NCBI RefSeq assembly: GCF_030295915.1
Contig: NZ_AP027361.1
Location: forward strand, 1,612,001 to 1,676,000
Source of the DNA: Thalassotalea sediminis
Lineage (GTDB): Bacteria; Pseudomonadota; Gammaproteobacteria; Enterobacterales; Alteromonadaceae
Length of the DNA: 64,000 bases
Direction: 5' to 3'
Of this stretch, positions 17,062 through 25,510 are shown piece by piece (position 1 is the first letter of the stretch; each line of letters begins with the position of its first letter). Under the pieces are notes generated by a model. It was not told the origin of the DNA and made no database searches. It was given only the letters and a program-made list of their open reading frames with translations. Position numbers and translations under genes: made by a program.

Positions 17062-19064
17062 AATCTTTAAAAATCGTTTCCGATTATACGCCCAGTGGTG
17101 ATCAACCAACGGCGATTTCAAAGTTAGTTGAAGGTATAGAAGATGGCTTAGCGCATCAAACGTTATTAGGCGTAACGGGATCAGGTAAAACCTTTACGGT
17201 TGCTAATGTTATCCAGACACTCAATCGCCCAACAATGATGTTGGCGCCTAATAAAACCTTAGCTGCGCAGCTATATGGTGAAATGAAAGAGTTTTTTCCT
17301 AATAATGCGGTTGAGTATTTTGTTTCATATTATGATTATTATCAGCCCGAAGCCTATGTACCTACAACAGATACTTTTATAGAAAAAGATGCTTCTATCA
17401 ATGATCATATTGAACAAATGCGATTATCTGCGACTAAAGCTCTGTTAGAAAGAAGAGATGTTATTATCGTAGCATCAGTGTCGGCTATCTATGGTTTGGG
17501 GGATCCCGATTCATACCTAACGATGATGTTGCATTTACGTCAGGGCGACATTATTAACCAACGTGATATATTGCGTCGCTTAGCAGAGCTTCAATATACA
17601 CGCAACGATGTTGCTTTTCAGCGAGCAACCTACCGCGTGCGCGGTGATGTAATTGATATTTTTCCTGCTGAATCTGATCGGTTAGCTTTACGTGTTGAAT
17701 TATTTGATGAAGAAATTGAACGTATTAGCGAGTTTGATCCTTTAACAGGACAAGTTGAACGCACGCTAGCACGCGTAACCGTTTATCCAAAAACACACTA
17801 TGCAACGCCTCGTGAAAAGATTTTAGCGGCAGTAGAAAACATAAAAGTTGAGCTGAAAGAACGGGCAACCCAATTAAAAGATAACAATAAATTAATTGAA
17901 GAGCAGCGCATCGTACAACGTACACAGTTTGATATTGAAATGATGACAGAGCTTGGTTATTGCTCTGGGATTGAAAATTACTCTCGTTATCTTTCTGGCA
18001 GGGCACCAGGGGAAGCGCCTCCGACACTCTTTGATTATCTACCTGATGATGGCCTACTTATCATTGACGAGTCACACGTCACCGTACCGCAAATTGGCGC
18101 AATGTATAAAGGCGATCGCTCTAGAAAGGAAAACCTGGTTGAATATGGATTTCGACTGCCTTCTGCACTTGATAATAGGCCAATGAAGTTTGATGAATTT
18201 GAAGCGTTAGCACCACAAACAATTTACGTATCTGCAACGCCGAGTGATTATGAATTAGAGAAGTCGAGTGGCGAGGTTGCAGAACAGGTGGTCAGGCCTA
18301 CAGGTTTGTTGGATCCTGAAATTGAAGTGAGGCCTGTAGATACACAAGTTGATGATTTGTTGTCAGAAATACGTATTCGTGTTGCTATTGGTGAGCGAGT
18401 GTTAGCTACGACATTAACAAAAAGAATGGCCGAAGATTTAACAGAGTATTTAGACGAACATAACGTAAAAACGCGCTATTTGCATTCAGACATTGATACC
18501 GTTGAACGTGTGGAAATTATTCGCGATTTTCGTCTTGGACATTTTGATGTTTTGGTTGGGATAAACTTGTTAAGAGAAGGCTTAGATATGCCTGAAGTTT
18601 CCCTTGTTGCCATATTAGATGCAGATAAAGAAGGTTTTTTACGTTCTGAGCGTTCACTTATTCAAACTATAGGGCGTGCAGCGCGGAATATAAATGGTAG
18701 AGCCATTTTATATGCTGATCGTATTACCGGATCTATGAGACGTGCAATTGATGAAACAAATAGAAGAAGAGAGAAGCAGGAACAGTACAACAAGCTAAAT
18801 AATATTACGCCAAAAGGTGTTATTCGACGCATTACAGACGTGATGGACGTTGGTGATACGCCAGAAGCAGCGTTGATCAAAATGAAAAATAAAGCGGCAG
18901 AGCCTGACGCTGATTATAAAGTATTATCAGTTAGCGAAATTGATGAGCAAGTCAAACAGCTTGAAAAGCAAATGATTGATCATGCTCAAAATTTAGAATT
19001 TGAACAAGCAGCAAGCCTAAGAGATGAGATTGCTAAACTGCGCCAACAACAACTAACAGTGTAA
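17058..19064 (+). CDS. uvrB: Excinuclease ABC subunit B
   Basis: The damage-verification helicase of nucleotide excision repair, loaded by UvrA and cooperating with UvrC. At 668 aa it is full length. Visible features are Walker A GVTGSGKT near residues 39-46, the beta-hairpin region [12 protein letters not shown] near 95, helicase DESH in LLIIDESHV, motif [11 protein letters not shown], and the C-terminal UVR coiled domain ending LRQQQLTV. It overlaps the MATE gene by 4 bp. The E. coli gene is LexA-controlled, but I saw no CTGT-N8-ACAG box before the MATE gene or at the junction. Confidence 0.98.
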   Translation: MKSLKIVSDYTPSGDQPTAISKLVEGIEDGLAHQTLLGVTGSGKTFTVANVIQTLNRPTMMLAPNKTLAAQLYGEMKEFFPNNAVEYFVSYYDYYQPEAYVPTTDTFIEKDASINDHIEQMRLSATKALLERRDVIIVASVSAIYGLGDPDSYLTMMLHLRQGDIINQRDILRRLAELQYTRNDVAFQRATYRVRGDVIDIFPAESDRLALRVELFDEEIERISEFDPLTGQVERTLARVTVYPKTHYATPREKILAAVENIKVELKERATQLKDNNKLIEEQRIVQRTQFDIEMMTELGYCSGIENYSRYLSGRAPGEAPPTLFDYLPDDGLLIIDESHVTVPQIGAMYKGDRSRKENLVEYGFRLPSALDNRPMKFDEFEALAPQTIYVSATPSDYELEKSSGEVAEQVVRPTGLLDPEIEVRPVDTQVDDLLSEIRIRVAIGERVLATTLTKRMAEDLTEYLDEHNVKTRYLHSDIDTVERVEIIRDFRLGHFDVLVGINLLREGLDMPEVSLVAILDADKEGFLRSERSLIQTIGRAARNINGRAILYADRITGSMRRAIDETNRRREKQEQYNKLNNITPKGVIRRITDVMDVGDTPEAALIKMKNKAAEPDADYKVLSVSEIDEQVKQLEKQMIDHAQNLEFEQAASLRDEIAKLRQQQLTV

Positions 19065-19100
19065 GAAGTAAGCTGCTTTATTGATTGTTGGCGTGGTAAT

Positions 19101-19313
19101 TTACCTTAGCTCAAACATGGTGTAATTTGAAATGACATTGGAAATTGCTTCACTGTTGCAATTACTAAGATGGCTAATGTCTTCGATGATTTTATCTTGA
19201 ATATCAACCGGAAAAAGCATTAATTGCTCTAGATATAAATGTGCTTGCGTTTCATTGTTATTGGCCATTAACTCTGCTAAACGACTGGCATGACTTCTCC
19301 ATATTGCACTCAT
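19101..19313 (-). CDS. Small hypothetical protein (70 aa)
   Basis: A 70-aa, acidic, probably all-helical protein without signal peptide or membrane segment. A GAGG Shine-Dalgarno lies 9 bp before the ATG, and codon use looks like that of a real gene. I do not recognise a family. It lies between convergent uvrB and the response regulator gene, 158 bp upstream of the latter's 3' end, and may be a single-gene unit. Confidence 0.55.
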   Translation of the reverse strand: MSAIWRSHASRLAELMANNNETQAHLYLEQLMLFPVDIQDKIIEDISHLSNCNSEAISNVISNYTMFELR

Positions 19314-19471
19314 AAGCTTTACCTCACAAAAAACAAGGTGATTATTCTCCTTGTTGTAAACCTAAAACGGTCGGGTAGACCATTCTATTAAGTTTAGCTT
19401 AGTGTTGGTTGTTTTTTATACAGCTTTGTTATTAAAAATATGCTTTATTAAAGTTCTACTATAATAGCGAT

Positions 19472-20839
19472 CTAATCGTTTGTTATTTGGTACTTTTCTA
19501 AACGATATAAAAATGCTTTGTAAGACATTTGTAGATATTTAGCCGCTTTTGTTCGATTGCCTTGATGCATTTTTAACGTTTCAGCTAAGCAATGGCATTC
19601 AAACTGCTCCCAATTAAACCCTTCGGGCGGTAATGAAAAAGTGGGTATATCGTTTGCTAAGTTGCTTTTTATGTCGCTTGCACCGGTTAACTCTGTATCA
19701 TCATCGAGTAATACAAATCGTTCAATGCGGTTTGATAACTCTCTAACATTGCCTGGCCAGTGATAGTCTAAAAGTTTACGGTACATGGCTTCTGTTAATG
19801 CCAACGGTTGGCATTGATGTTGTTTAGCATGTACTTGAATAAAATGATCTGCTAACAAAGGGATATCTTGCTGGCGTTCACGCAATGGTGGCATATTAAT
19901 GGGGACTACATTTAATCGATAAAACAGATCTTCTCTAAAGTTTCCGTTTTTTACTTCTTGTGCCAAGTTGCGGTGGGTTGCGGCAATAACGCGAACATTT
20001 AACATGACCTCATCATTACTCCCGAGTTTGGTTATCGTGCTTTCCTGTAAGAATCGAAGTAGATGCGCTTGTAAACTTGGTGATAACTCTCCAATTTCGT
20101 CAAGAAAAATAGTGCCATTGTTGGCCGCTTCAAAGCGTCCTATTTTTGTGGTATTCGCACCTGTATAAGCGCCTTTTTCAGCACCAAATAACTCAGCTTC
20201 GGCAAGAGATTCAGCAATGGCTCCGCAGTTTATCGCGACAAACTTTTCGTTTTTGCGAGCACTTTTATCATGCAAGGCTCTTGCTGCAAGTTCTTTACCT
20301 GTGCCACTTTCACCTAAAATTAGTACGGTGGCATTAGTGCCTGAAATTTTCTCTATGCGTTGATATACGGCTTGCATTGCAGGCGTTTTTCCTACCAAGC
20401 CTACGAGTTGCTTTTGTTCACTGAGTTGTGCATTTAACGACTTGTTTTCGCCACGCAAAAGTTTGGCTTTTAGCGCTTTATCTATGGTTAATAACAGCTC
20501 TTGTCGCTTAAAAGGTTTCGGAAGGTAGTCATCTGCTCCTTTTTGCAGTGCCTCGACAGCATGATTTATCGTGCCGTAAGCGGTGGCTATTACGAACCCT
20601 AAATCGTTTTCTTGTTGTCTTATATAGTTAAGTAAATCAATCCCCGTTAATTCTCCTAACTTCCAGTCAGAAAAAATAACATCAAAAGACTGTTTTTTTG
20701 TGAGTAAAATAGCTTCTTCTACACAATCTGCGCTAGTAACGTTAAAGTTACTGGCAATCAAAATATCGCAAATTAGTTGTCGCTGATCCGGCTCATCTTC
20801 AACCACTAAAATATGATATTGAGCGGATAATTCAATCAT
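19472..20839 (-). CDS. Sigma-54-dependent response regulator (NtrC family)
   Basis: A 455-aa activator with a receiver domain (D58 in IFSDWKLG as phospho-acceptor), an AAA+ sigma-54 interaction domain (Walker A GESGTGKE; GAYTGA, a known variant of the GAFTGA loop contacting sigma-54), and a C-terminal Fis-type helix-turn-helix (GNRTKAAKYLQMSYKAFLYRL). It is driven by the partner kinase, whose stop codon it overlaps as ATGA. An in-frame extension to 20872 is rejected. Twin palindromes and a sigma-54 promoter in the divergent region suggest that its main target is the secreted protein gene at 22622, and perhaps its own operon. The layout resembles zraSR/zraP, although the target protein differs. 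Confidence 0.94.
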   Translation of the reverse strand: MIELSAQYHILVVEDEPDQRQLICDILIASNFNVTSADCVEEAILLTKKQSFDVIFSDWKLGELTGIDLLNYIRQQENDLGFVIATAYGTINHAVEALQKGADDYLPKPFKRQELLLTIDKALKAKLLRGENKSLNAQLSEQKQLVGLVGKTPAMQAVYQRIEKISGTNATVLILGESGTGKELAARALHDKSARKNEKFVAINCGAIAESLAEAELFGAEKGAYTGANTTKIGRFEAANNGTIFLDEIGELSPSLQAHLLRFLQESTITKLGSNDEVMLNVRVIAATHRNLAQEVKNGNFREDLFYRLNVVPINMPPLRERQQDIPLLADHFIQVHAKQHQCQPLALTEAMYRKLLDYHWPGNVRELSNRIERFVLLDDDTELTGASDIKSNLANDIPTFSLPPEGFNWEQFECHCLAETLKMHQGNRTKAAKYLQMSYKAFLYRLEKYQITND

Positions 20840-22314
20840 GATTTTACTCCAAACACTGCGCGAGCGGTGCAACCTATGTCTTGGTTATTAGTTAGCGTAA
20901 GGTCACCTTTGTAGTGTAACGTGATTAAACGATTAGCAATATATAAGCCCATGCCAGCACCTTCAGGTTTAGTTGAAATATGCGGTTGAAATAATTGTTG
21001 TTTAATATGGGGCGCTAAACCAACACCATTATCTTTCACTTTAATTTCGACACCTTGTTGTAAAACATTGGCTGTAATTGTGACGTTATCGCCAGTTTCA
21101 GATGCTTCACAGGCATTATTTATCAGTGTATGTAAGATACTTCTTATTTCTGACTCTGCGCCCTTTATCGTAAGGTTCTCTTTGACATTTACGGTAAATT
21201 CAATTGTTTTATGCATGGTCGACTTATATTCAAGAATAATATCTTGAATGACAGCTAATATCGGTACGTCCTCATCGCGTGATATACCATTAGCAGTGAG
21301 GGTGAGCAGTGCTTTTATGCTTTTATCTAAGTGTTGTATTTTGTGCTGAATAGTCGCGAGTAGTTTATGTTTATGCTCAAGATTAAGCGTATCATCTTCA
21401 AGTTGCTCAATGGATAAACCTATTGTGTGAATCGGGTTTCGTAACGCATGTGCTAAACCCCTGCTAACCTCACCAAGTTCAGCAAGGTGAGTCAATTCTT
21501 TATTTTGTTGCTCTGCTATAGAAAGTTGCTCTAATCGTTGTACTAGCGTATTAAAATGAGAAATAGTGGTGCGGATCTCTTTTACACCTACTTGCGCTAC
21601 ATGATGTTTATAGTCGCCTTGCGATAAGTGTTCAAATCCTTTGGTAAGTAATCTAAGTGGTTTATTAAATTGTGAACTTAACCAAAATGCGAATAATAGG
21701 CCTATTATAGCAACCGCAATCAACATCAGTTGAATTTTCTCAAATAACGCTTTACTGCTGTCACTAATACGGCTTGTAGATACCCAGGTTTGTTGGTGAA
21801 TATTGGGTGACTTAACAACAAACGTTTTTAAGTCATCTGGAGAGAGTCGTTGTCTCTCAATATTTTGTTGATGAATATTATCTATGATTGTTTTGAATTC
21901 TTTCTTTAGTACATTTTTGTTAATGTGTACTTGTGTCTCGTTTTCCTGGTTTTTGGTATGCGACTGGCTTTGGTTTTTGGGTTTATCAATGGACTCTGTT
22001 GTTATATCGATAACCTTTTTATCATCAAAACGATACACTTTGACATTCGTACTTTTATTGTCAGAATTAACGACTTTTTCTTCAACTTGCCACGTTTGAC
22101 TGCCTTCTTTAGGCATTTCAACGATAAAGTTTGTCGGTTGGTCATTTATTTGTTCTACCGCGAGTTCTATGACTTTTTCAGAGTATTGACGTGCTTTTAA
22201 ATCAACTTCTTTAGCGATAGTGTTTTCGATCCAATACACTAATACTAATTGAACTAAGGTCAATAATGAGATCAATCCACCAATAAGTAAAAATAGATAG
22301 CCACGCAATGACAT
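20836..22314 (-). CDS. Membrane sensor histidine kinase
   Basis: A 492-aa kinase with TM1 (7-28), a hydrophilic periplasmic domain (about 30-193, rich in Gln, Asn and Lys, without Cys), TM2 (194-213), HAMP (214-266), a dimerisation domain with H289 in GLAHALRNPIHTIG, and a C-terminal ATPase domain with NNACEAS, DNGVGL and GAGMGLYIANRL. It would phosphorylate the adjacent regulator, with which it overlaps by 4 bp. The H-box LRNPIH matches the NtrB/ZraS-type class that partners sigma-54 activators. The stimulus is unknown; the periplasmic part has no recognised domain, and I do not see His/Cys clusters suggesting metal sensing. Confidence 0.93.
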   Translation of the reverse strand: MSLRGYLFLLIGGLISLLTLVQLVLVYWIENTIAKEVDLKARQYSEKVIELAVEQINDQPTNFIVEMPKEGSQTWQVEEKVVNSDNKSTNVKVYRFDDKKVIDITTESIDKPKNQSQSHTKNQENETQVHINKNVLKKEFKTIIDNIHQQNIERQRLSPDDLKTFVVKSPNIHQQTWVSTSRISDSSKALFEKIQLMLIAVAIIGLLFAFWLSSQFNKPLRLLTKGFEHLSQGDYKHHVAQVGVKEIRTTISHFNTLVQRLEQLSIAEQQNKELTHLAELGEVSRGLAHALRNPIHTIGLSIEQLEDDTLNLEHKHKLLATIQHKIQHLDKSIKALLTLTANGISRDEDVPILAVIQDIILEYKSTMHKTIEFTVNVKENLTIKGAESEIRSILHTLINNACEASETGDNVTITANVLQQGVEIKVKDNGVGLAPHIKQQLFQPHISTKPEGAGMGLYIANRLITLHYKGDLTLTNNQDIGCTARAVFGVKS

Positions 22315-22354
22315 AAGGTACCAACATCTTAAAATTTAAATTCAACTATGCTGT

Positions 22355-22370
22355 AACAAGTATAATGCCA
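22355..22370 (-). promoter_or_regulatory. Weak candidate sigma-54 promoter for the kinase-regulator operon
   Basis: Minus-strand TGGCATTATACTTGTT matches the -24 element and most of the -12 element, but the nearly invariant GC at -12 is GT. It lies 40 bp upstream of the kinase start. Confidence 0.3.
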
Positions 22371-22454
22371 AGATAGTTATAAAAATTATTATAATAAAAA
22401 CAACGCATTAATATAGCATGCTTTTCATGTTTTCTTGTTTAACCGTTTAATTGA

Positions 22455-22487
22455 CTGATATCAGGAATAACGGTTCCCGATATCAGG
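22455..22487. promoter_or_regulatory. Twin palindromic activator sites (UAS)
   Basis: CTGATATCAGGAA (22455-22467) and CCGATATCAGGAA (22477-22489) have centres 22 bp apart, about two helical turns. They are placed about 75-100 bp upstream of the sigma-54 promoter, the usual enhancer geometry for an NtrC-family regulator. Confidence 0.65.
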
Positions 22488-22554
22488 AAATTTTTATTTG
22501 TTATGCAGCGGTTTATTTTCATTAATTATCTGTAAATTAAAGAAAATTATTCAT

Positions 22555-22570
22555 TGGCATAGTCTTCGCT
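22555..22570 (+). promoter_or_regulatory. Sigma-54 promoter of the secreted protein gene
   Basis: TGGCATAGTCTTCGCT fits TGGCAYR-N4-TTGCW at all but one position, with GG and GC exactly 10 bp apart. Transcription would begin near 22580, about 40 bp before the start codon. Confidence 0.7.
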
Positions 22571-22621
22571 TTTATCCTCTGTGAAATGGTTATTGCATTT
22601 AATATTGGAAGGAAGAAAAAG

Positions 22622-23197
22622 ATGAGAACAATAAACAAAACTACCCTAGCTATTGCGTTTTCCGTTTTAGGAGCCTTGAGCAGTATGTCTGCCATTGCAA
22701 TGTCGACGGCAGAGATCAAAGAACATCGCATCGAGGTTATTGCTGATGGGGAGCAAGACGTTCAAGTATTTGTAAGCACCAATGGTGAGGTAACTGAGCT
22801 AGCACTACCTAAAGCGACTCTCAGTGATACAGTTGCACTAAAAGATGCGTTAAGTGATTTGCCAGAAGATTTACGTAATAAGGTGGCAGAACAACTGGGC
22901 AATATTCACCTAGATGCGAATATAGTAAAAATTCATTCAGATTCAAAAGCTATCACATCTTGGGCTGATGGTGATGCAGAACAAGTATTTGTTTTTGAGA
23001 TAGAAGACGAGACTTCAGATAACAATATTGCTAAGAAAATTATCAAAAAATTTAAACATGATGGCGCGCATAAAGTCATAGAGATTAAAAGAAATGGCCA
23101 CATGGGACCCGAGCTTATTATGAAGTTGCTCAAAAATGGTGAGTTTACGGTAGACGATTTAGACAAAATTCAACAGGCACTTGATGCAAAGCGTTAA
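22622..23197 (+). CDS. Secreted protein of unknown function, probable target of the adjacent two-component system
   Basis: A 191-aa protein with a clear signal peptide (residues 1-26) and then a soluble, acidic and basic mixed domain. A central beta-rich segment (EVIADGEQDVQVFVSTNGEV, then AEQVFVFEIED) is followed by a basic stretch (KKIIKKFKHDG) and a C-terminal helix pair. It has no LTxxQ or Cys motif, so it is not a recognisable ZraP, CpxP or Spy relative; I do not know the family. GGAAGGA precedes the ATG at 22622, and a 12-codon upstream extension is rejected. A sigma-54 promoter and twin activator sites lie upstream; a terminator lies at 23226-23253. Confidence 0.82.
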   Translation: MRTINKTTLAIAFSVLGALSSMSAIAMSTAEIKEHRIEVIADGEQDVQVFVSTNGEVTELALPKATLSDTVALKDALSDLPEDLRNKVAEQLGNIHLDANIVKIHSDSKAITSWADGDAEQVFVFEIEDETSDNNIAKKIIKKFKHDGAHKVIEIKRNGHMGPELIMKLLKNGEFTVDDLDKIQQALDAKR

Positions 23198-23225
23198 TTT
23201 CTAATTCATATTCAAACGCTTTTTT

Positions 23226-23253
23226 GCCACCTTACATTTAAGGTGGCTTTTTT
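23226..23253 (+). terminator. Terminator after the secreted protein gene
   Basis: Stem GCCACCTTA/TAAGGTGGC with a 4-base loop and six T residues, 28 bp after the stop. Confidence 0.88.
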
Positions 23254-23270
23254 GTGAACCTTTAAATGGC

Positions 23271-23762
23271 TTATACGGTTAACAAGCGCTCTATGTCATT
23301 AACAAGCTCTTCTGGTTTTGTTGTTGGAGCATAGCGCTTAACAACTTTGCCGTTACCATCGACAAGAAATTTGGTAAAGTTCCATTTTATTGATTTAGAG
23401 CCGAGAATACCTGGCGCTTCTGTTTTGAGGAATTTAAATAATGGTGCAGCATTTTCACCATTTACATCGACCTTATCCATTAACGGAAAGTTTATATTAA
23501 AATTGAGATCACAAAATTGTTGAATTGCTTCGTTATCACCTTTTTCTTGTTTACCAAACTGGTTACATGGAAAAGCAAGTATTTCAAAGCCCTTATCCTT
23601 ATATTTTTGATAAAGTTCTTCTAATCCAGCATATTGAGGTGTAAAGCCACATGCACTTGCTGTATTTACAATAAGTACAACTTTATTCTTCAAACTATTT
23701 AACTCAAATGCTTGTTTTCTATTGGTTACAACTTGATATTGGTAGAAGTTGTTGCTCATCAT
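23271..23762 (-). CDS. Glutathione peroxidase family protein (Cys type)
   Basis: A 163-aa cytoplasmic thiol peroxidase that reduces hydrogen peroxide or lipid hydroperoxides with thioredoxin or glutathione. The peroxidatic residue is C38 in NTASACGFT, not selenocysteine; the FPCNQFGKQE signature with the catalytic Gln and the WNFTKF tryptophan/asparagine are present. The sequence resembles E. coli BtuE. The second ATG (codon 2) could equally be the start. It is convergent with the secreted-protein gene and divergent from the dehydrogenase gene, so probably a single-gene unit. Confidence 0.92.
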   Translation of the reverse strand: MMSNNFYQYQVVTNRKQAFELNSLKNKVVLIVNTASACGFTPQYAGLEELYQKYKDKGFEILAFPCNQFGKQEKGDNEAIQQFCDLNFNINFPLMDKVDVNGENAAPLFKFLKTEAPGILGSKSIKWNFTKFLVDGNGKVVKRYAPTTKPEELVNDIERLLTV

Positions 23763-23879
23763 TGGTTCCTGTGGTCGGATGTCTTGGTAACAATAATGGA
23801 TAAAAGTTAATTTAACAACTATCCGATGTACTGAATCATGTTATAAACTATGTTTTCAGTATGTTGTAAAGAGATGGTT

Positions 23880-24749
23880 ATGAAAGTAGCATTTATCGGG
23901 TTGGGCGTAATGGGTTACCCAATGGCAGGGCATTTAGTCAAAGCAGGGCATGAAGTCACGGTTTATAATCGCACGACAGCAAAAGCGGTAAGTTGGTGTG
24001 AAACCTTTGATGGTCAATATGCCGATACACCAGAGCAGGCCGCGCAAGGCTGTGAAATCGTGTTTGTTTGTGTGGGTAATGACGATGATGTTAGGCAAGT
24101 TTTAACAGGCGAGAACGGTGTTTTCTCCGGTTTAACTAAAGGTACTATTGTTGTTGATCATACTACCGCTTCAGCGTCACTTGCTAACGATATGCATAAG
24201 GTAGCACTTGAATATGGCGTAGGCTTTATTGACGCACCGGTTTCAGGTGGCCAAGCGGGTGCTGAAAATGGCGTATTAACCATCATGTGTGGAGGCGAAC
24301 AAGCAGTTTTCGATAAAGTACAACCTGTAATGGATGCATACGCACGTTTTAGCCAATTGATGGGCGATATCGGCTCTGGTCAGCTTGCTAAAATGGTTAA
24401 TCAAATTTGTTTTGTTAATACGGTTCAGGGGCTTGCAGAGGGGCTAAACTTTGCGCAACACGCAGGGCTTGATACCGATAAACTGTTAGCCACAATTTCT
24501 AAAGGAGCGGCGGGTTCTTGGCAAATGGATAATCGCGGTAAAACCATGTGCGATCGTGAGTTTGATTTTGGCTTCGCGGTTGATTGGGTACGTAAAGATC
24601 TTGGCATGGCATTTGATGAAGCTGAAAAACTCGGTGTTGATTTGACGATTACAAAACAACTCGATAAGTATTACCAAGAAGTACAAGCAATGGGCGGTAA
24701 TCGCTGGGATACGTCGGCGTTGATAGCCAGATTTAAAAAACCAGAATAA
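23880..24749 (+). CDS. Beta-hydroxyacid dehydrogenase family, NAD(P)-dependent
   Basis: A 289-aa oxidoreductase of the 3-hydroxyisobutyrate dehydrogenase/tartronate semialdehyde reductase/glyoxylate reductase group. An N-terminal Rossmann fold (GLGVMGYPMAGHL, residues 6-18) is followed by the substrate motif DAPVSGGQAGAENG and the catalytic lysine segment GQLAKMVNQ, which is typical. The arginine of YNRT in the dinucleotide pocket suggests NADP preference (inference). The physiological substrate is unknown. The start at 23880 follows GAGATGG; a 10-codon extension is rejected. A small exported NTF2-like protein follows after 15 bp and may be co-transcribed. Confidence 0.88.
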   Translation: MKVAFIGLGVMGYPMAGHLVKAGHEVTVYNRTTAKAVSWCETFDGQYADTPEQAAQGCEIVFVCVGNDDDVRQVLTGENGVFSGLTKGTIVVDHTTASASLANDMHKVALEYGVGFIDAPVSGGQAGAENGVLTIMCGGEQAVFDKVQPVMDAYARFSQLMGDIGSGQLAKMVNQICFVNTVQGLAEGLNFAQHAGLDTDKLLATISKGAAGSWQMDNRGKTMCDREFDFGFAVDWVRKDLGMAFDEAEKLGVDLTITKQLDKYYQEVQAMGGNRWDTSALIARFKKPE

Positions 24750-24764
24750 AAACAGGAAAATAAT

Positions 24765-25256
24765 ATGCCAATTTTAACCTATATAAAAACATTACTCGTG
24801 GTGAGTTTTTTCGCTCACTTTTCATTATCAGCGAAAGAACAGGTGCTGCAGGAGTTAGATGCTTATTGGCAATATATGGCGACGACAGTTTCACAAGGGG
24901 ACTTTGAAGGCTACGCGAGTACATTTCATCCGGATGCAGTTTTTGTAACAGATATTGCTAATACCAGTTACCCAATTGGTAATGCATTAGCGCGTTGGCA
25001 GCAAGGCTTTGTTGATACTAAAGCGGGGAAAATGCAAGCTGGCGTTGATTTTAAATTTACGCAGTCTTTGGTGAGTGAAAATACAGCACATCAAACAGGG
25101 TATTTTTATTATTACAGTATTGATAGCCAAGGTAAAAAGACACCTTTTATTGCTTATTTTAAGGCGTTATTAGTGAAAAAGTCGGGGAAATGGCAAATGA
25201 TGATGGAGCATCATATAAAGCAAGTAGACCAACAAATATGGGATAACGTTAACTAG
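24765..25256 (+). CDS. Exported SnoaL/DUF4440-like (NTF2-fold) protein
   Basis: A 163-aa protein with a signal peptide (about residues 1-22) and a single NTF2-like domain: LDAYWQYMATTVSQGDFEGYASTFHPDAVFV-type opening and a terminal KSGKWQMMMEHH strand. Such domains are ligand-binding or enzymatic scaffolds; no catalytic set is evident. It lies 15 bp after the dehydrogenase and is closed by the terminator at 25337-25361. The function is unknown. Confidence 0.75.
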   Translation: MPILTYIKTLLVVSFFAHFSLSAKEQVLQELDAYWQYMATTVSQGDFEGYASTFHPDAVFVTDIANTSYPIGNALARWQQGFVDTKAGKMQAGVDFKFTQSLVSENTAHQTGYFYYYSIDSQGKKTPFIAYFKALLVKKSGKWQMMMEHHIKQVDQQIWDNVN

Positions 25257-25336
25257 TCGCTCGAGTTCCTGAACCGTCAACAATTGTTCTTTTTGGCTTA
25301 GCAACATAAGTGTGAGAAGAAACGCATCGTAATTCG

Positions 25337-25361
25337 AAAAGGCACGCTAAGTGCCTTTTTT
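25337..25361 (+). terminator. Terminator after the NTF2-like gene
   Basis: AAAAGGCAC and GTGCCTTTTTT arms with a 5-base loop, 80 bp after the stop. Confidence 0.85.
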
Positions 25362-25510
25362 AATTTTCTAAAGTTGTAACTTAATAAGGTATTGTAACCT
25401 TTAAATACAATCTCTTCTTGTCTCATAATTAACATTTATGTAACAATTGTACAAATAGCAATGGACTGCTAACTGTTTTGGCCGTCCAAATTTTATCTAA
25501 AGGATGGTAC

